Positions 31,683 to 40,874 are shown, numbered from the stretch's first letter. The stretch is DNA of 64,000 bases from Rhodobacteraceae bacterium D3-12 (GCA_025916135.1 CP104793.1:2046001-2110000), one strand, 5' to 3'. A program made the numbers and translations. Notes: generated by a model not told the origin, from the sequence alone.

Positions 31683-32642
31683 ATGACAGCCAATAGCTAT
31701 GATTCCGGTCGCCTCAACCTGCCATTCGTCGGCATCGCCACGTTCGGCAAACGCCCCTATGTCGAAGACTGGAACAGGATTGAGGCCGACGTTGCCATCC
31801 TTGGTGCCCCGTATGACTTTGGCACGCAATGGCGCTCCGGTGCGCGCTTTGGCCCACGCGCAATACGCGAGGCGTCCACTTTGTTCAGCTTCGGTCACGC
31901 CGGCGCGTATGACCATGAAGATGACGCCACCTACCTGCCCGGCTCGGTCCGTATTGTCGATATGGGCGACGCCGACATTGTTCACACCGATACGCTCAAA
32001 TCTCACGCCAATATTGAAACAGGTGTACGCGCCGCCCTCGCGGCCGGGGCCTTGCCTGTGACCATTGGTGGCGACCATTCCATCAACATCCCCTGCATCA
32101 ATGCGTTTGACGATCAGGGCGACATCCACATCCTGCAAATCGACGCGCATCTCGACTTCGTGGATGAGCGGCATGGCGTGCGCTTCGGTCATGGCAATCC
32201 AATGCGCCGCGCCGCCGAAAAACCCTATGTTACGGGCTTGACCCAAGTCGGCATTCGCAACGTCAGCTCGACCGCCAAAGACGGTTATGCCGATGCCCGC
32301 GACATGGGGTCTGATATCCTTTCCGTCCGCCAAACCCGCAAGCTCGGAGCAGAAGGCCTGCTCGCGCGTATTCCGAAAGGGGCGCGGCTTTATATCACGA
32401 TCGACATAGATGCGTTTTGCCCCTCTATCGCGCCCGGCACCGGGACGCCTTCGCATGGCGGGTTCCTCTATTACGAAGTGCTGGAGCTTCTCCAAGGCGC
32501 CGCCCAAAATCATGAGATTGTTGGCCTCGATCTTGTCGAAGTCGCGCCCGATTATGATCCAACCGGCAGCACCTCGATCCTCGCTGCGCAACTTCTGCTC
32601 AATACGCTGGGCTTTATCTTCCATGCACGTAGCTTAGGCTAG
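31683..32642 (+). CDS. speB: Agmatinase (ureohydrolase)
   Basis: The 319-residue product belongs to the arginase/agmatinase family, which needs two Mn ions. Metal-binding motifs are IGGDHSI (about residue 132), IDAHLDFVDE (about 155) and TIDIDAFCPS near residue 240, with downstream GLDLVEVAPDYDPTGSTS. The agmatinase assignment (agmatine to putrescine and urea) rests on overall resemblance; a guanidinobutyrase is possible. The ATG 31683 follows AAAGGCAGG. The hypothetical gene at 32647 starts four bases after the stop. Confidence 0.85.
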   Translation: MTANSYDSGRLNLPFVGIATFGKRPYVEDWNRIEADVAILGAPYDFGTQWRSGARFGPRAIREASTLFSFGHAGAYDHEDDATYLPGSVRIVDMGDADIVHTDTLKSHANIETGVRAALAAGALPVTIGGDHSINIPCINAFDDQGDIHILQIDAHLDFVDERHGVRFGHGNPMRRAAEKPYVTGLTQVGIRNVSSTAKDGYADARDMGSDILSVRQTRKLGAEGLLARIPKGARLYITIDIDAFCPSIAPGTGTPSHGGFLYYEVLELLQGAAQNHEIVGLDLVEVAPDYDPTGSTSILAAQLLLNTLGFIFHARSLG

Positions 32643-32646
32643 ATCA

Positions 32647-33138
32647 ATGGTCTCGCCCGCACCTCTCCCCACAAAGGCGTTGCTGCAGACCTACGCGGTT
32701 CGCCCTGAGTGTTATACCGATTGTTTCGTAACCGAGGTCGCAAATACCGTGACCTTCGCCGACTACGTCACAGCCTTCTACAACACTCCTCTATTCAAGC
32801 TCGAACGCCTGATCCTGCGCATAACTGTCAAACGCCCATCAACCGACGCTGACGTCATCGCGCTGGCCCAAGGCGAAACCGACAGTTTCGCCGCATGGAC
32901 CGTTGAGGCGCGCGCAGACGCTCAAATATTGCTTTGCGATCTTAGCGGCGCAACCCGGTCTTGGCTGATGCTCGCGCACGACGACACGACAACCCGACTG
33001 TTCTTCGGCTCTGCCGTTGTCCCTCGTGATGGCGCGAAAGGTATGGGGCTTTCGTTTCGCCTTCTTCTTGGCGCGCACAAACTCTACTCCCGCGCCCTGC
33101 TGGCCTCTGCCAGCCGACGCCTTCATAGAATTCGCTAA
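32647..33138 (+). CDS. Conserved hypothetical protein, about 163 residues
   Basis: I do not recognise a named family with certainty. The protein begins MVSPAPLPTKALLQTYAVRPECYTDCF and ends FRLLLGAHKLYSRALLASASRRL, a type of ending common in small uncharacterised Rhodobacteraceae proteins. It has no signal peptide or membrane helix. It starts four bases after the agmatinase stop, so the two are probably cotranscribed. Its stop codon abuts a cluster of hairpins. Confidence 0.7.
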   Translation: MVSPAPLPTKALLQTYAVRPECYTDCFVTEVANTVTFADYVTAFYNTPLFKLERLILRITVKRPSTDADVIALAQGETDSFAAWTVEARADAQILLCDLSGATRSWLMLAHDDTTTRLFFGSAVVPRDGAKGMGLSFRLLLGAHKLYSRALLASASRRLHRIR

Positions 33139-33252
33139 CGGATTTTGTCACAAAATCCGGCCCGTTTTCCGTCGCGGAAAACCGCGTGGGGCCAACCGCG
33201 GCACTCCCAAAATCCGTGAGGGATTTTGGACCGAATTTCGTGACGAAATTCG
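33139..33252. repeat. Cluster of five short palindromic hairpins
   Basis: Consecutive dyads fill the segment right after the stop codon at 33138: GGATTTTGTCACAAAATCC (33140-33158), GTTTTCCGTCGCGGAAAAC (33164-33182), CCGCG/CGCGG (about 33182-33202), CCAAAATCC/GGATTTTGG with loop GTGAG (33207-33229) and CGAATTTCG/CGAAATTCG with loop TGA (33232-33252). Stems are 7-9 bp with 3-5 base loops, several containing GT(C/G)A. Copies one and four are related through AAAATCC/GGATTTT. Together they may end the agmatinase mRNA or be a mobile palindromic repeat family. Confidence 0.8.
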
Positions 33253-33363
33253 CCCTGCTGAGGGTAAATGACGCATCGGGAAAAGATAATGCCGCTCTGC
33301 ATCTTTCGCCTGCTGTGAAACACCCTATTGTCGGGCCAACGCAGCACAAGGCCGGCACAGGAC

Positions 33364-35409
33364 ATGAGCAAAGATCCCCTCGTCATATTCACCCCTTCAG
33401 GCAAACGCGGCCATTTCCCGCAAGGCACTCCTGTTCTCACCGCTGCACGACAGCTCGGTGTCGACCTTGATTCCGTTTGCGGCGGGCGCGGCATCTGCTC
33501 GAAATGCCAGATCACACCGTCCTACGGCGAATTCCCTAAACACGGGTTAACCGTCGCCGAAGATGCACTCTCTGAGTGGAACGCCGTCGAACAGCGCTAT
33601 GACGACAAACGCGGGCTCAAATCGGGCCGCCGCCTCGGGTGTCAGGCCAAGATCATGCGCGACATTGTAATTGACGTTCCCCCTGACTCGCAGGTCCACA
33701 AGCAGGTGGTGCGCAAACGCGCCGAAGTGCGCGACATCACCATGAACCCTTCAGTCAAACTGTTCTATGTCGAGGTCCAAGAACCCGATATGCACGAGCC
33801 CTCAGGTGATCTGGAACGCTTGGTATCGGCCATAGAAGCCGACTGGAATATCAAAGCCCTAGGCGCCGATCTTCACATTCTGCATTCGTTACAATCCACG
33901 CTTCGCAAAGGCGCGTGGAAAGTCACCGCCGCAGTCCATCTAGGCGACGGAGAAAACCCAGCCAAGATCATGCACCTCTGGCCTGGATACTACGACGGGG
34001 CCATTTACGGCCTCGCCGTTGATCTCGGCTCCACCACCATCGCTGCGCACCTATGCGATCTGCAAACAGGCGAAGTTGTCGGCTCTTCCGGCATCATGAA
34101 CCCGCAAATCCGCTTTGGCGAAGACCTAATGAGCCGCGTGTCTTATTCGATGATGAACGACGGTGGTGCCCGCGAAATGACAGCCGCCGTACGCGACGGC
34201 ATGAATGCGCTTTTCGACCAGATTTCCGAAGAAACCGGTGTCGACAAAACCCTCATTATGGATGCAGTGTTCGTTTGCAATCCGGTGATGCACCACCTCT
34301 TTCTAGGCATTGATCCATACGAGCTGGGACAGGCTCCTTTCGCGCTGGCCACCTCCAATGCGCTGCACCTAAGTGCGAGCGATCTTGATCTCGAATTGCA
34401 CCCTGCCGCACGCACCTACATCTTGCCTTGCATTGCGGGACATGTCGGCGCCGATGCCGCTGCTGTGGCTCTTTCCGAAGCGCCGGACAAATCTGAAGAC
34501 CTCGTTCTTGTTGTCGATGTCGGCACCAATGCCGAAATCTTGTTGGGCAACCGCGACAAAGTGCTCGCCTGCTCCTCTCCCACAGGCCCCGCCTTCGAAG
34601 GTGCGCAGATCAGCTCCGGTCAACGCGCCGCCCCCGGCGCCATCGAACGGGTCGAAATTGACCCTGTGACCAAAGAACCCCGGTTCCGGGTGATCGGCTC
34701 GGATATCTGGTCAGACGAGCCCGGCTTTGACGCCGCCATCGCCACAACCGGTATCACCGGCGTCTGTGGCTCCGGTATTATCGAGATGGTTGCCGAAATG
34801 CGTATGGCCGGCATCGTCGATGCACCCGGCCTGATCGGCTCACCCGACCAAACAGGAACCCTGCGCTGCGTTCTTGACGGGCGGACCTATTCTTATCTCG
34901 TCTGGGATGGCACCGCCGACGGCGGCCCGCGCATCACCGTGACAAACCGCGACATTCGCGAAATCCAAATGGCCAAGGCGGCGCTTTATTCCGGCGCACG
35001 CTTGTTAATGGATAAATTCGGCGTCGACACTGTGGACCGTATCGTGCTCGCCGGGGCGTTCGGGGCACATATCTCTCCGAAACACGCCATGGTCCTTGGC
35101 ATGATCCCCGATTGCACCTTGGACAAAGTCACCTCCGCCGGGAATGCCGCCGGAACCGGCGCGCGCATTGCCCTGCTCAACACGCTGGCCCGCGGCGAGA
35201 TTGAAGAAACCGTGCACCGCATCCACAAGATCGAAACCGCAGTCGAACCGCGTTTTCAGGAACATTTTGTCAACGCCTCGGCAATTCCGAATGCGGTTGA
35301 ACCCTTCCCAATTCTGCAAAGCATCGTCACCCTGCCAACGGCAACGTTCAATACCGGCGGCGATGGCGGCGAAGGGGGATCTGGACGGCGCAGACGGCGG
35401 CGCGGGTAA
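33364..35409 (+). CDS. RACo-like corrinoid-protein activator (2Fe-2S plus ASKHA, DUF4445)
   Basis: The 681-residue protein has an N-terminal ferredoxin domain with Cys39, Cys45, Cys48 and Cys93 (VCGGRGICSKCQ and LGCQAK), a linker, and an ASKHA ATPase core (LAVDLGSTTIAAHLCDL, VVDVGTNAEILLGN, TGVCGSGIIEM, VLAGAFGAHI). This layout is that of RACo/RamA proteins, which reductively return cob(II)alamin to cob(I)alamin on corrinoid methyltransferases using ATP. No methyltransferase or corrinoid protein lies in the window. The ATG 33364 was preferred over one 12 codons upstream because SKDPLVIFTPSGKRG is the natural start of the fold. A Gly/Arg-rich tail ends the protein. Confidence 0.87.
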   Translation: MSKDPLVIFTPSGKRGHFPQGTPVLTAARQLGVDLDSVCGGRGICSKCQITPSYGEFPKHGLTVAEDALSEWNAVEQRYDDKRGLKSGRRLGCQAKIMRDIVIDVPPDSQVHKQVVRKRAEVRDITMNPSVKLFYVEVQEPDMHEPSGDLERLVSAIEADWNIKALGADLHILHSLQSTLRKGAWKVTAAVHLGDGENPAKIMHLWPGYYDGAIYGLAVDLGSTTIAAHLCDLQTGEVVGSSGIMNPQIRFGEDLMSRVSYSMMNDGGAREMTAAVRDGMNALFDQISEETGVDKTLIMDAVFVCNPVMHHLFLGIDPYELGQAPFALATSNALHLSASDLDLELHPAARTYILPCIAGHVGADAAAVALSEAPDKSEDLVLVVDVGTNAEILLGNRDKVLACSSPTGPAFEGAQISSGQRAAPGAIERVEIDPVTKEPRFRVIGSDIWSDEPGFDAAIATTGITGVCGSGIIEMVAEMRMAGIVDAPGLIGSPDQTGTLRCVLDGRTYSYLVWDGTADGGPRITVTNRDIREIQMAKAALYSGARLLMDKFGVDTVDRIVLAGAFGAHISPKHAMVLGMIPDCTLDKVTSAGNAAGTGARIALLNTLARGEIEETVHRIHKIETAVEPRFQEHFVNASAIPNAVEPFPILQSIVTLPTATFNTGGDGGEGGSGRRRRRRG

Positions 35410-35638
35410 ACGTCACAGCGCCAACGCCACCGCATAATTATGGCCTGCATAAACATGGCCCTGCGATCCGTTTGTATCCTTCCAAATCTCACCTATGCCA
35501 CGAACGCATTGATTTCCCGCGATCATTGCTTAACCTGACGGATGGAACCCACCGCTCAAACCGCTCAGGTCAAGTCGCTCAGGCAATGTCACTTCGGCCA
35601 AATTCAACCAGTTGCTCCCCGTTGAAAAGGATCACCCC

Positions 35639-36040
35639 ATGCTCATCCACCGCGCCGGATCGCGCCCGTCTCAATCACCTAATCCCGACTATTTCACCGG
35701 CACCGTACGCATGGACCCGATCCATTCGGCCGATGCCCCGGCCCGCGTCAATACCGTCACCGTCACGTTTGAACCCGGCGCGCGCACGGCTTGGCACACA
35801 CACCCCTATGGGCAAACGCTGATCGTGATCTCTGGCAAAGGCCGCGCCGCGACTCGTGGTGGTAAGGTTCAGGAGTTCTTTCCCGGCGATGTGCTCTGGT
35901 TTTCGCCGGGCGAAGAACACTGGCACGGTGCCTCTCCTGACACCGCGATGACCCACATCGCAGTACAGGAAAAACACGACGACAGCGCCGCCGACTGGCT
36001 CGAAAAAGTGACCGAGGCCGACTACCTTGCCACCTCTTGA
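35639..36040 (+). CDS. Cupin-domain protein ((R)-mandelonitrile lyase-like)
   Basis: The 133-residue single-domain cupin has motif one in FEPGARTAWHTHPYGQTLIVISGKG (His-X-His metal ligands) and motif two in FFPGDVLWFSPGEEHWHGASP. Similar proteins are annotated as manganese cupins or hydroxynitrile lyases. AAAGGA lies 8 bases before the ATG at 35639. The gene overlaps the FAD protein frame by 14 bases, implying coupling. The substrate is unknown. Confidence 0.83.
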   Translation: MLIHRAGSRPSQSPNPDYFTGTVRMDPIHSADAPARVNTVTVTFEPGARTAWHTHPYGQTLIVISGKGRAATRGGKVQEFFPGDVLWFSPGEEHWHGASPDTAMTHIAVQEKHDDSAADWLEKVTEADYLATS

Positions 36041-37688
36041 CCAGCCCCCCCGCCTTGCCATCATCGGATTTGGCCCGCGCGGGCTCGGCGCGCTCGAGGC
36101 GCTGATGCGGCATTGGGGCAATGCACCACTGCAGATCGACATCTTTGATCCGGCCTCTGATCCCGGTGCCGGACCGAACTTCGCATTGGATGAACCTGCG
36201 CTTTGCCTCCTCAATATCCCGCTGCGCGCGATTGACCTGCCATCACCACCGGGTACGGCCTTCCCTGATGCGCAGAGCCGCCTCGCCGAACGACATGACG
36301 ATGCCAATGCATTCCCGCCTCGGGCCGACCTCGGTGTGTACCTCTCCGACCGATTAAACCACTTGCTTCGCCACCTGCCCGCAACAATCACGATCACCTT
36401 CCACGGCACCAAAGCACAGGCACTTGCCCCATGCTCAAGCGCCCATATGCAATGGAACGTCACAGCCGACAATCAAACCCACGGCCCATACACCGAGGTC
36501 CTCCTCACCCAAGGTCAGCCCGCCACAGCCCCCGACGAACAGCGCCTCTCATGGCAGGATCACGCCGCAAGCAGTGGCGCGATCTTTACCGCTGCCTATC
36601 CGGCCAAAGCTCTCCTTACTGCAGCGCAAGGCTGGCATGGCAAATCCGTCGCTATCCGTGGTCTCGCCCTTTCTGCCTTTGACATGATCCGCCTGCTCTC
36701 AAGCGGGCTCGGCGGCAGCTTTGCCAACGGCACCTACCATCCTTCGAGCCGCGAACCCGCCCGTATCCTGCCGTTTTCACTCGATGGCCGCCCACCTGCG
36801 CCGAAACCCGCAACCGGTGCGCTTGATGCGTCGTTCGATCCACCGCGCCACACAACAACCCGCTTTCGCGCGGCATGTCAGACCGGCGTTATGAACACGC
36901 CGAGCGCTGCGCTCGACACGTTAACTGCCCCGCTCGCTGACGCCGCAAAAGCCGTGCTCGCCCGACTTGGCGAACCCACCGGCCTCACCGCAATCGAAGA
37001 CTGGCTCATGACTGAACGTGAGAGCCCCGGCGCACAGGAAGCCGCGACACCGCGCGATTTCCTTGAGCTATCCATCGCCATGGCCGAAGGCACGCGCCCG
37101 CCCTCGATTGGCTACGCCGTGGGCCAAATCTGGCGCAAATGGCAGGGCATTTTGCGCACGGCGTATCTCTCTCGCTCTCTCGCGGGGGATACTGCTGGCG
37201 CTCTTACCGGTTTTGATGACGCGCTCAAACGGTATTCCTATGGCCCGCCAATCCGTGCCGCCCACGAATTGCAAGGCCTTATTCGTCACGGGCTCGTCGA
37301 TCTGCGCGCTGTAAAAGACCCCGACATCACGCTCACGACTGACGGCTGGTCGTTGGAAGAGGGCAACGATACCCTGCGCGCCGACATTATAATTGACGCG
37401 GTTCTGCCCGGACCCGACCTACAACAGATCACCGATCCCTTAATCTGCGGCCTCCGTAGTTCCGGTCATCTCACGCCGCTTGCCTCCGGCCTCGCCGCCG
37501 CAACGCATCCCAATGGACAGGCGCTGGGCCGTGATGGCAGCACTCAAACCGGTCTTTGTGTCCTTGGTCGTATGACGCAGGGAAGCACAATTGCCGTCGA
37601 CTCGATCCATGATTGCTTTGGCCCCGCAACCCGTCTTTGGGCTGCGGATGCTGCACAACGCCTCTGCGCCCGCATGCGCAAAAGTTGA
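36027..37688 (+). CDS. FAD/NAD(P)-binding protein with GPRG Rossmann start
   Basis: The 553-residue protein opens with LAIIGFGPRGLGALEALMRHW, a GxGPRG dinucleotide-binding signature of the NAD_binding_9 type. It has a second nucleotide-binding stretch KSVAIRGLALSAFDMIRLL near residue 210 and a long C-terminal catalytic region. The start is TTG at 36027, inside the end of the cupin gene; no ATG lies upstream of the Rossmann motif. The reaction is unknown. Pairing with a cupin suggests a small oxidation module. Confidence 0.78.
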   Translation: MPPLDQPPRLAIIGFGPRGLGALEALMRHWGNAPLQIDIFDPASDPGAGPNFALDEPALCLLNIPLRAIDLPSPPGTAFPDAQSRLAERHDDANAFPPRADLGVYLSDRLNHLLRHLPATITITFHGTKAQALAPCSSAHMQWNVTADNQTHGPYTEVLLTQGQPATAPDEQRLSWQDHAASSGAIFTAAYPAKALLTAAQGWHGKSVAIRGLALSAFDMIRLLSSGLGGSFANGTYHPSSREPARILPFSLDGRPPAPKPATGALDASFDPPRHTTTRFRAACQTGVMNTPSAALDTLTAPLADAAKAVLARLGEPTGLTAIEDWLMTERESPGAQEAATPRDFLELSIAMAEGTRPPSIGYAVGQIWRKWQGILRTAYLSRSLAGDTAGALTGFDDALKRYSYGPPIRAAHELQGLIRHGLVDLRAVKDPDITLTTDGWSLEEGNDTLRADIIIDAVLPGPDLQQITDPLICGLRSSGHLTPLASGLAAATHPNGQALGRDGSTQTGLCVLGRMTQGSTIAVDSIHDCFGPATRLWAADAAQRLCARMRKS

Positions 37689-37752
37689 TTTTTCCCGCGC
37701 CCGGTGCTTTGCTGGCGGCATTATCAAACAGCATTTGACCAAGGCATCCGCC

Positions 37753-39108
37753 ATGTCGCGCAAGATCATCGTCTGCATCGACGGCACCGGAAACGAGATT
37801 GGCGACCGCGAAAGCAACGTGCTCAAGCTCTATAAGGCGCTGGACAAGAACGACCCCGACCAAATTGCCCGCTATGTCATGGGGGTCGGCACATATGACG
37901 GGCCGCAATTCCTCGGGCGGACACGACAGGTGGTCACGGGCTTACTGGGACAGGCGTTCGGCTTCGGGCTCGAGGACGATGTGCTCTCGGCCTATCGTTA
38001 TCTCTGCCACACCTACCAAAGCCGCGAGGCCAAACAAGCAGCCGACCCCGGCCTTTCCAATGACGCGGCCGAAGGCGATCACATCTACCTGATGGGGTTT
38101 TCCCGCGGAGCCTATGCTGCGCGTGTTCTCGCAGGGTTCATCCATAATTTCGGGCTTGTTGCGCCGGATCGCTTGCACCTGATTACGCCGGTATTCCGCG
38201 CCTATCGCCGGGTGAGCGATTTCAAACCGAACGCAAAGGATGACAAGGTTTTTCAATCTTTGCGTGAATACGAACGCGTGCTTGACCCCTCGCCCGCCCC
38301 GATCCGCGCCCTGCTGTTGTTTGACACAGTCAGTTCGATGATCCGCTTCCGCCGCCCCCTCTCCAACCTGCGCCGCTATGCCAGTCTGGCTGAGTTTGGC
38401 ACGCACCCTTCGGTCAACGCCAATGTCTCGGTGCGCATCGTGCTGCATGCGCTTGCCATTCACGAGCGCCGCTCGCTCTTTCGTGCGCAGCATTGGGTGC
38501 CCGAGTGCGATGAAACCGGAACGCCGCTCTACTTTGGCAACAATTTCCGCAACCCAAAGGCGCAACGCACCCAATTCGTGACGCAACGCTGGTTCCCCGG
38601 CTTTCACTCCGACATAGGCGGCTCACCGCCGGAGGATGAAAGCGGCATCGGCAAGATAAGCCTCCTCTGGATGCTCGACGCGCTAAGTGCGGCTGAAAAA
38701 AAGGCCGACGCCGAAGATAACGACGCGCGAAAACGCGCCCGGCGCGCGCCTCTTCCGGGCACCGGGTCGAAAGGCAAGCGCCTTTATGGTCTGCGCCTGA
38801 AACGCGCCAACCGTAAATGGTATCTGGAGGGTGATACCGACAAGCGCACGCCGTCGGACCGCGCCTATGCCAAACCCGACCCAAATGCACCGATCCATGA
38901 TAGCCATCGCAACGGCGCATTAGCGCTCCTCTGGAACGTGATGGAGTTCTTTCCGAAATCCCTGCGGCGACGCGAAAGCGGGCCAGTGGCTCCCTACCGG
39001 CGTGGCTTTCTGTGGTATCTTCCCTTGTATGAGCCACGCCACATCCCAGACGATCACGAGATCGATCCAAGCGCCTCGGCCCATCCACGCAAATCGGCAG
39101 ACGCTTAA
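37753..39108 (+). CDS. DUF2235 alpha/beta hydrolase (phospholipase-like)
   Basis: The 451-residue protein has the DUF2235 pattern: KIIVCIDGTGNE at the N-terminus, catalytic Ser in GFSRGAYAARVLAGFIH (GxSxG), LLLFDTVSSM for the acid residue region and GFHSDIGGSPPED with the likely His. DUF2235 includes type VI secretion phospholipase effectors (Tle1), but no secretion, vgrG or immunity gene is nearby. The ATG at 37753 is used; the longer open frame upstream reads into the previous gene. Confidence 0.82.
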   Translation: MSRKIIVCIDGTGNEIGDRESNVLKLYKALDKNDPDQIARYVMGVGTYDGPQFLGRTRQVVTGLLGQAFGFGLEDDVLSAYRYLCHTYQSREAKQAADPGLSNDAAEGDHIYLMGFSRGAYAARVLAGFIHNFGLVAPDRLHLITPVFRAYRRVSDFKPNAKDDKVFQSLREYERVLDPSPAPIRALLLFDTVSSMIRFRRPLSNLRRYASLAEFGTHPSVNANVSVRIVLHALAIHERRSLFRAQHWVPECDETGTPLYFGNNFRNPKAQRTQFVTQRWFPGFHSDIGGSPPEDESGIGKISLLWMLDALSAAEKKADAEDNDARKRARRAPLPGTGSKGKRLYGLRLKRANRKWYLEGDTDKRTPSDRAYAKPDPNAPIHDSHRNGALALLWNVMEFFPKSLRRRESGPVAPYRRGFLWYLPLYEPRHIPDDHEIDPSASAHPRKSADA

Positions 39109-39205
39109 TGATGACTGGTAAACTCAAAATTGCCCAACACGATCCGCCCTGCTAAGCTTGGGCCAACACGTCGGGCAAACCGGCCGCATAAGGGCACGAG
39201 CAGCC

Positions 39206-40417
39206 ATGTCAGAGCATTTTGATCCGCAGCCCTTGCTGCGCTTGCGTCCGCAAACCCTGCGCACGACATTTCTCGCGCTGGGCCTGCTCATCGTTGTGAC
39301 TGCCATCCAGATCGGTGCGCCTCAACTGCTGGGGCAGACGCCGGGCACTATCGACTACCTGATCTTCCACCATGTTGGCGAACTCGCAAACGCGGGCCGC
39401 CTTCCCCTCGCCTACGACGCGGCTGCTTTCGAAGCCTACCAAGCGGCTCGCCCACAAGGCGGCCCGTTCATGCCGTGGACATATCCACCGCAATTCAACC
39501 TCATAACGCAGGGGTTGGCGATTTTCCCTGCTGGCATCGGTTACGCGCTATTTATTGCGCTTGGAATGGCGGCCCTTGTTTGCACGCTCTACCGCCTCTC
39601 TTCACAGCACGCCGCTGCGGCTATCCTGCTCACACTGCCGGCTTGGCTGATGAATATCCGCGCCGGTCAAAACGGATTTTTGACGGCGCTGCTTTTTGCG
39701 CTCACTTTTCTGCTGATCCTGCGCGCTCGGCCCGCTGCTGGCGGGGGTGCGCTTGGGCTATTGGCCTATAAACCTCACCTCGGGCTCGGCGTCGGGTTGG
39801 TTGCACTGTTTCGAGGCGGATGGAAACTGGTGCTGAGCGCGGCGCTCACCCTGCTCTTTACACTTGCGCTCGCCACTTGGGTCTATGGCGTCGAAATCTG
39901 GCCCGCTTTCTTGCAAAGTGTGCGCGACAGCGGTGCGTTCCTGCGCGCAGGAGCCTACCCGATGGAGCGTATGACGTCGGTGTTCGCGTTGCTCACATCC
40001 TTTGGCATTGGCCCCGCTATTGCCCTCCCTGCACAAGCGTTGATGGCCCTAACGTGCCTGTCACTGGTCGGCTACGCCCTCCTTCGCAGTTGGCCAATGC
40101 CTTACGTGTTGGCGCTTTCGGTCATCGCCGGTTTGGGTGTCAGCCCCTATGGCTATGATTATGACCTTATTGCCTTGGCCCCCGCGCTCGCCCTCGCCAG
40201 TCCAGCGCTTGCACGCCATGCAAGAACGCGGGAACGCCACACGCTCATCGCCGCGTTGCTGCTTGCCACAGGCTGGGGACTTCTGACTGTGATCCTGAAC
40301 CGACCGCTCGCGATGTTGCCTTTTTCACCACCCGCGCTTGGCGCAATCGGCTATCTCGCAACCCTCACACTCAGCTTTCGCATTCTGTCGCGCGCGCACA
40401 CTCACAACCCTGCTTGA
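39206..40417 (+). CDS. Polyprenol-dependent mannosyltransferase-like membrane protein (GT87/DUF2029)
   Basis: The 403-residue product has about ten hydrophobic helices and the DUF2029 features: DYLIFHHVGELANAGRLPLAYDAAAFEAYQ in the first large loop, MPWTYPPQFNL and the KPHLGLGVGLVAL segment. Related proteins use polyprenyl-phosphate sugars in the membrane. The acceptor cannot be told from the context. ATG 39206 (MSEHFDPQPLLRLRPQT) is chosen over one 16 codons earlier that lacks a site. tRNA-Gly follows. Confidence 0.78.
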   Translation: MSEHFDPQPLLRLRPQTLRTTFLALGLLIVVTAIQIGAPQLLGQTPGTIDYLIFHHVGELANAGRLPLAYDAAAFEAYQAARPQGGPFMPWTYPPQFNLITQGLAIFPAGIGYALFIALGMAALVCTLYRLSSQHAAAAILLTLPAWLMNIRAGQNGFLTALLFALTFLLILRARPAAGGGALGLLAYKPHLGLGVGLVALFRGGWKLVLSAALTLLFTLALATWVYGVEIWPAFLQSVRDSGAFLRAGAYPMERMTSVFALLTSFGIGPAIALPAQALMALTCLSLVGYALLRSWPMPYVLALSVIAGLGVSPYGYDYDLIALAPALALASPALARHARTRERHTLIAALLLATGWGLLTVILNRPLAMLPFSPPALGAIGYLATLTLSFRILSRAHTHNPA

Positions 40418-40452
40418 CCCGCTCGTCCCACCGCGCTATCCCGACCTTCGCG

Positions 40453-40526
40453 GCGGGTATGATGTAATGGTAGCCTGTCAGCTTCCCAAGCTGAACGCGC
40501 GGGTTCGATTCCCGCTACCCGCTCCA
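40453..40526 (+). tRNA. tRNA-Gly (CCC anticodon)
   Basis: The 74-nt cloverleaf starts GCGGGTATGATGTAATGG and ends TACCCGCTCCA. The anticodon stem TCAGC/GCTGA encloses TTCCCAA, so the anticodon is CCC. The T-loop is TTCGATT. CCA is encoded. Confidence 0.95.
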
Positions 40527-40563
40527 ATATCACACGCGAATTCGTATAACGATCGCCCCTTAC

Positions 40564-40833
40564 GGGGTTGCGCCGCCTTACGGCGTCGCGAGGGGGCCTC
40601 GCTTCGCTCGGCAGTATTGGAATAGCGGTTGCACGCTTACAGCGTTGGGTAAGATTGCTGTAGATATTTCAATTGGGTATTTCCGCAATGAAAGAGCACT
40701 AACCTCTTTTTTGGGGATCAGATACTCTTCCACCAGGCAACCAATTCGGCCCACTTTGTTAAGCAAGGCTCGCCCAGAACGCGTTGGGCCGAGCGAAGCG
40801 AGGCCCGCGGCGACGCCGCAGGCGGCGCAACCC
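40564..40833. repeat. 270-bp segment bounded by ~46-bp inverted repeats
   Basis: The left arm (40564-40612) and the reverse complement of the right arm (40788-40833) both read GGGTTGCGCCGCCT, then CGGCGTCGC, then GGGCCTCGCTTCGCTCGGC, with only small differences between. They enclose about 175 bp without a convincing gene. The left arm begins 38 bases after tRNA-Gly and the right arm ends 41 bases before the sensor kinase stop. This could be a MITE-like element or a large RNA hairpin. I saw no clear target duplication. Confidence 0.75.
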
Positions 40834-40874
40834 ATTTTGGGCTGGATCAACACTTCCAACGCCTCAGCACCGGC

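Noticed and set aside
37753-39108. Type VI secretion cluster
   Set aside because: Only the DUF2235 enzyme is present; no structural secretion gene is in the window.
40578-40859. 93-codon minus-strand frame in the inverted-repeat unit
   Set aside because: Most of it is the translated repeat arms; no start signal or family pattern.
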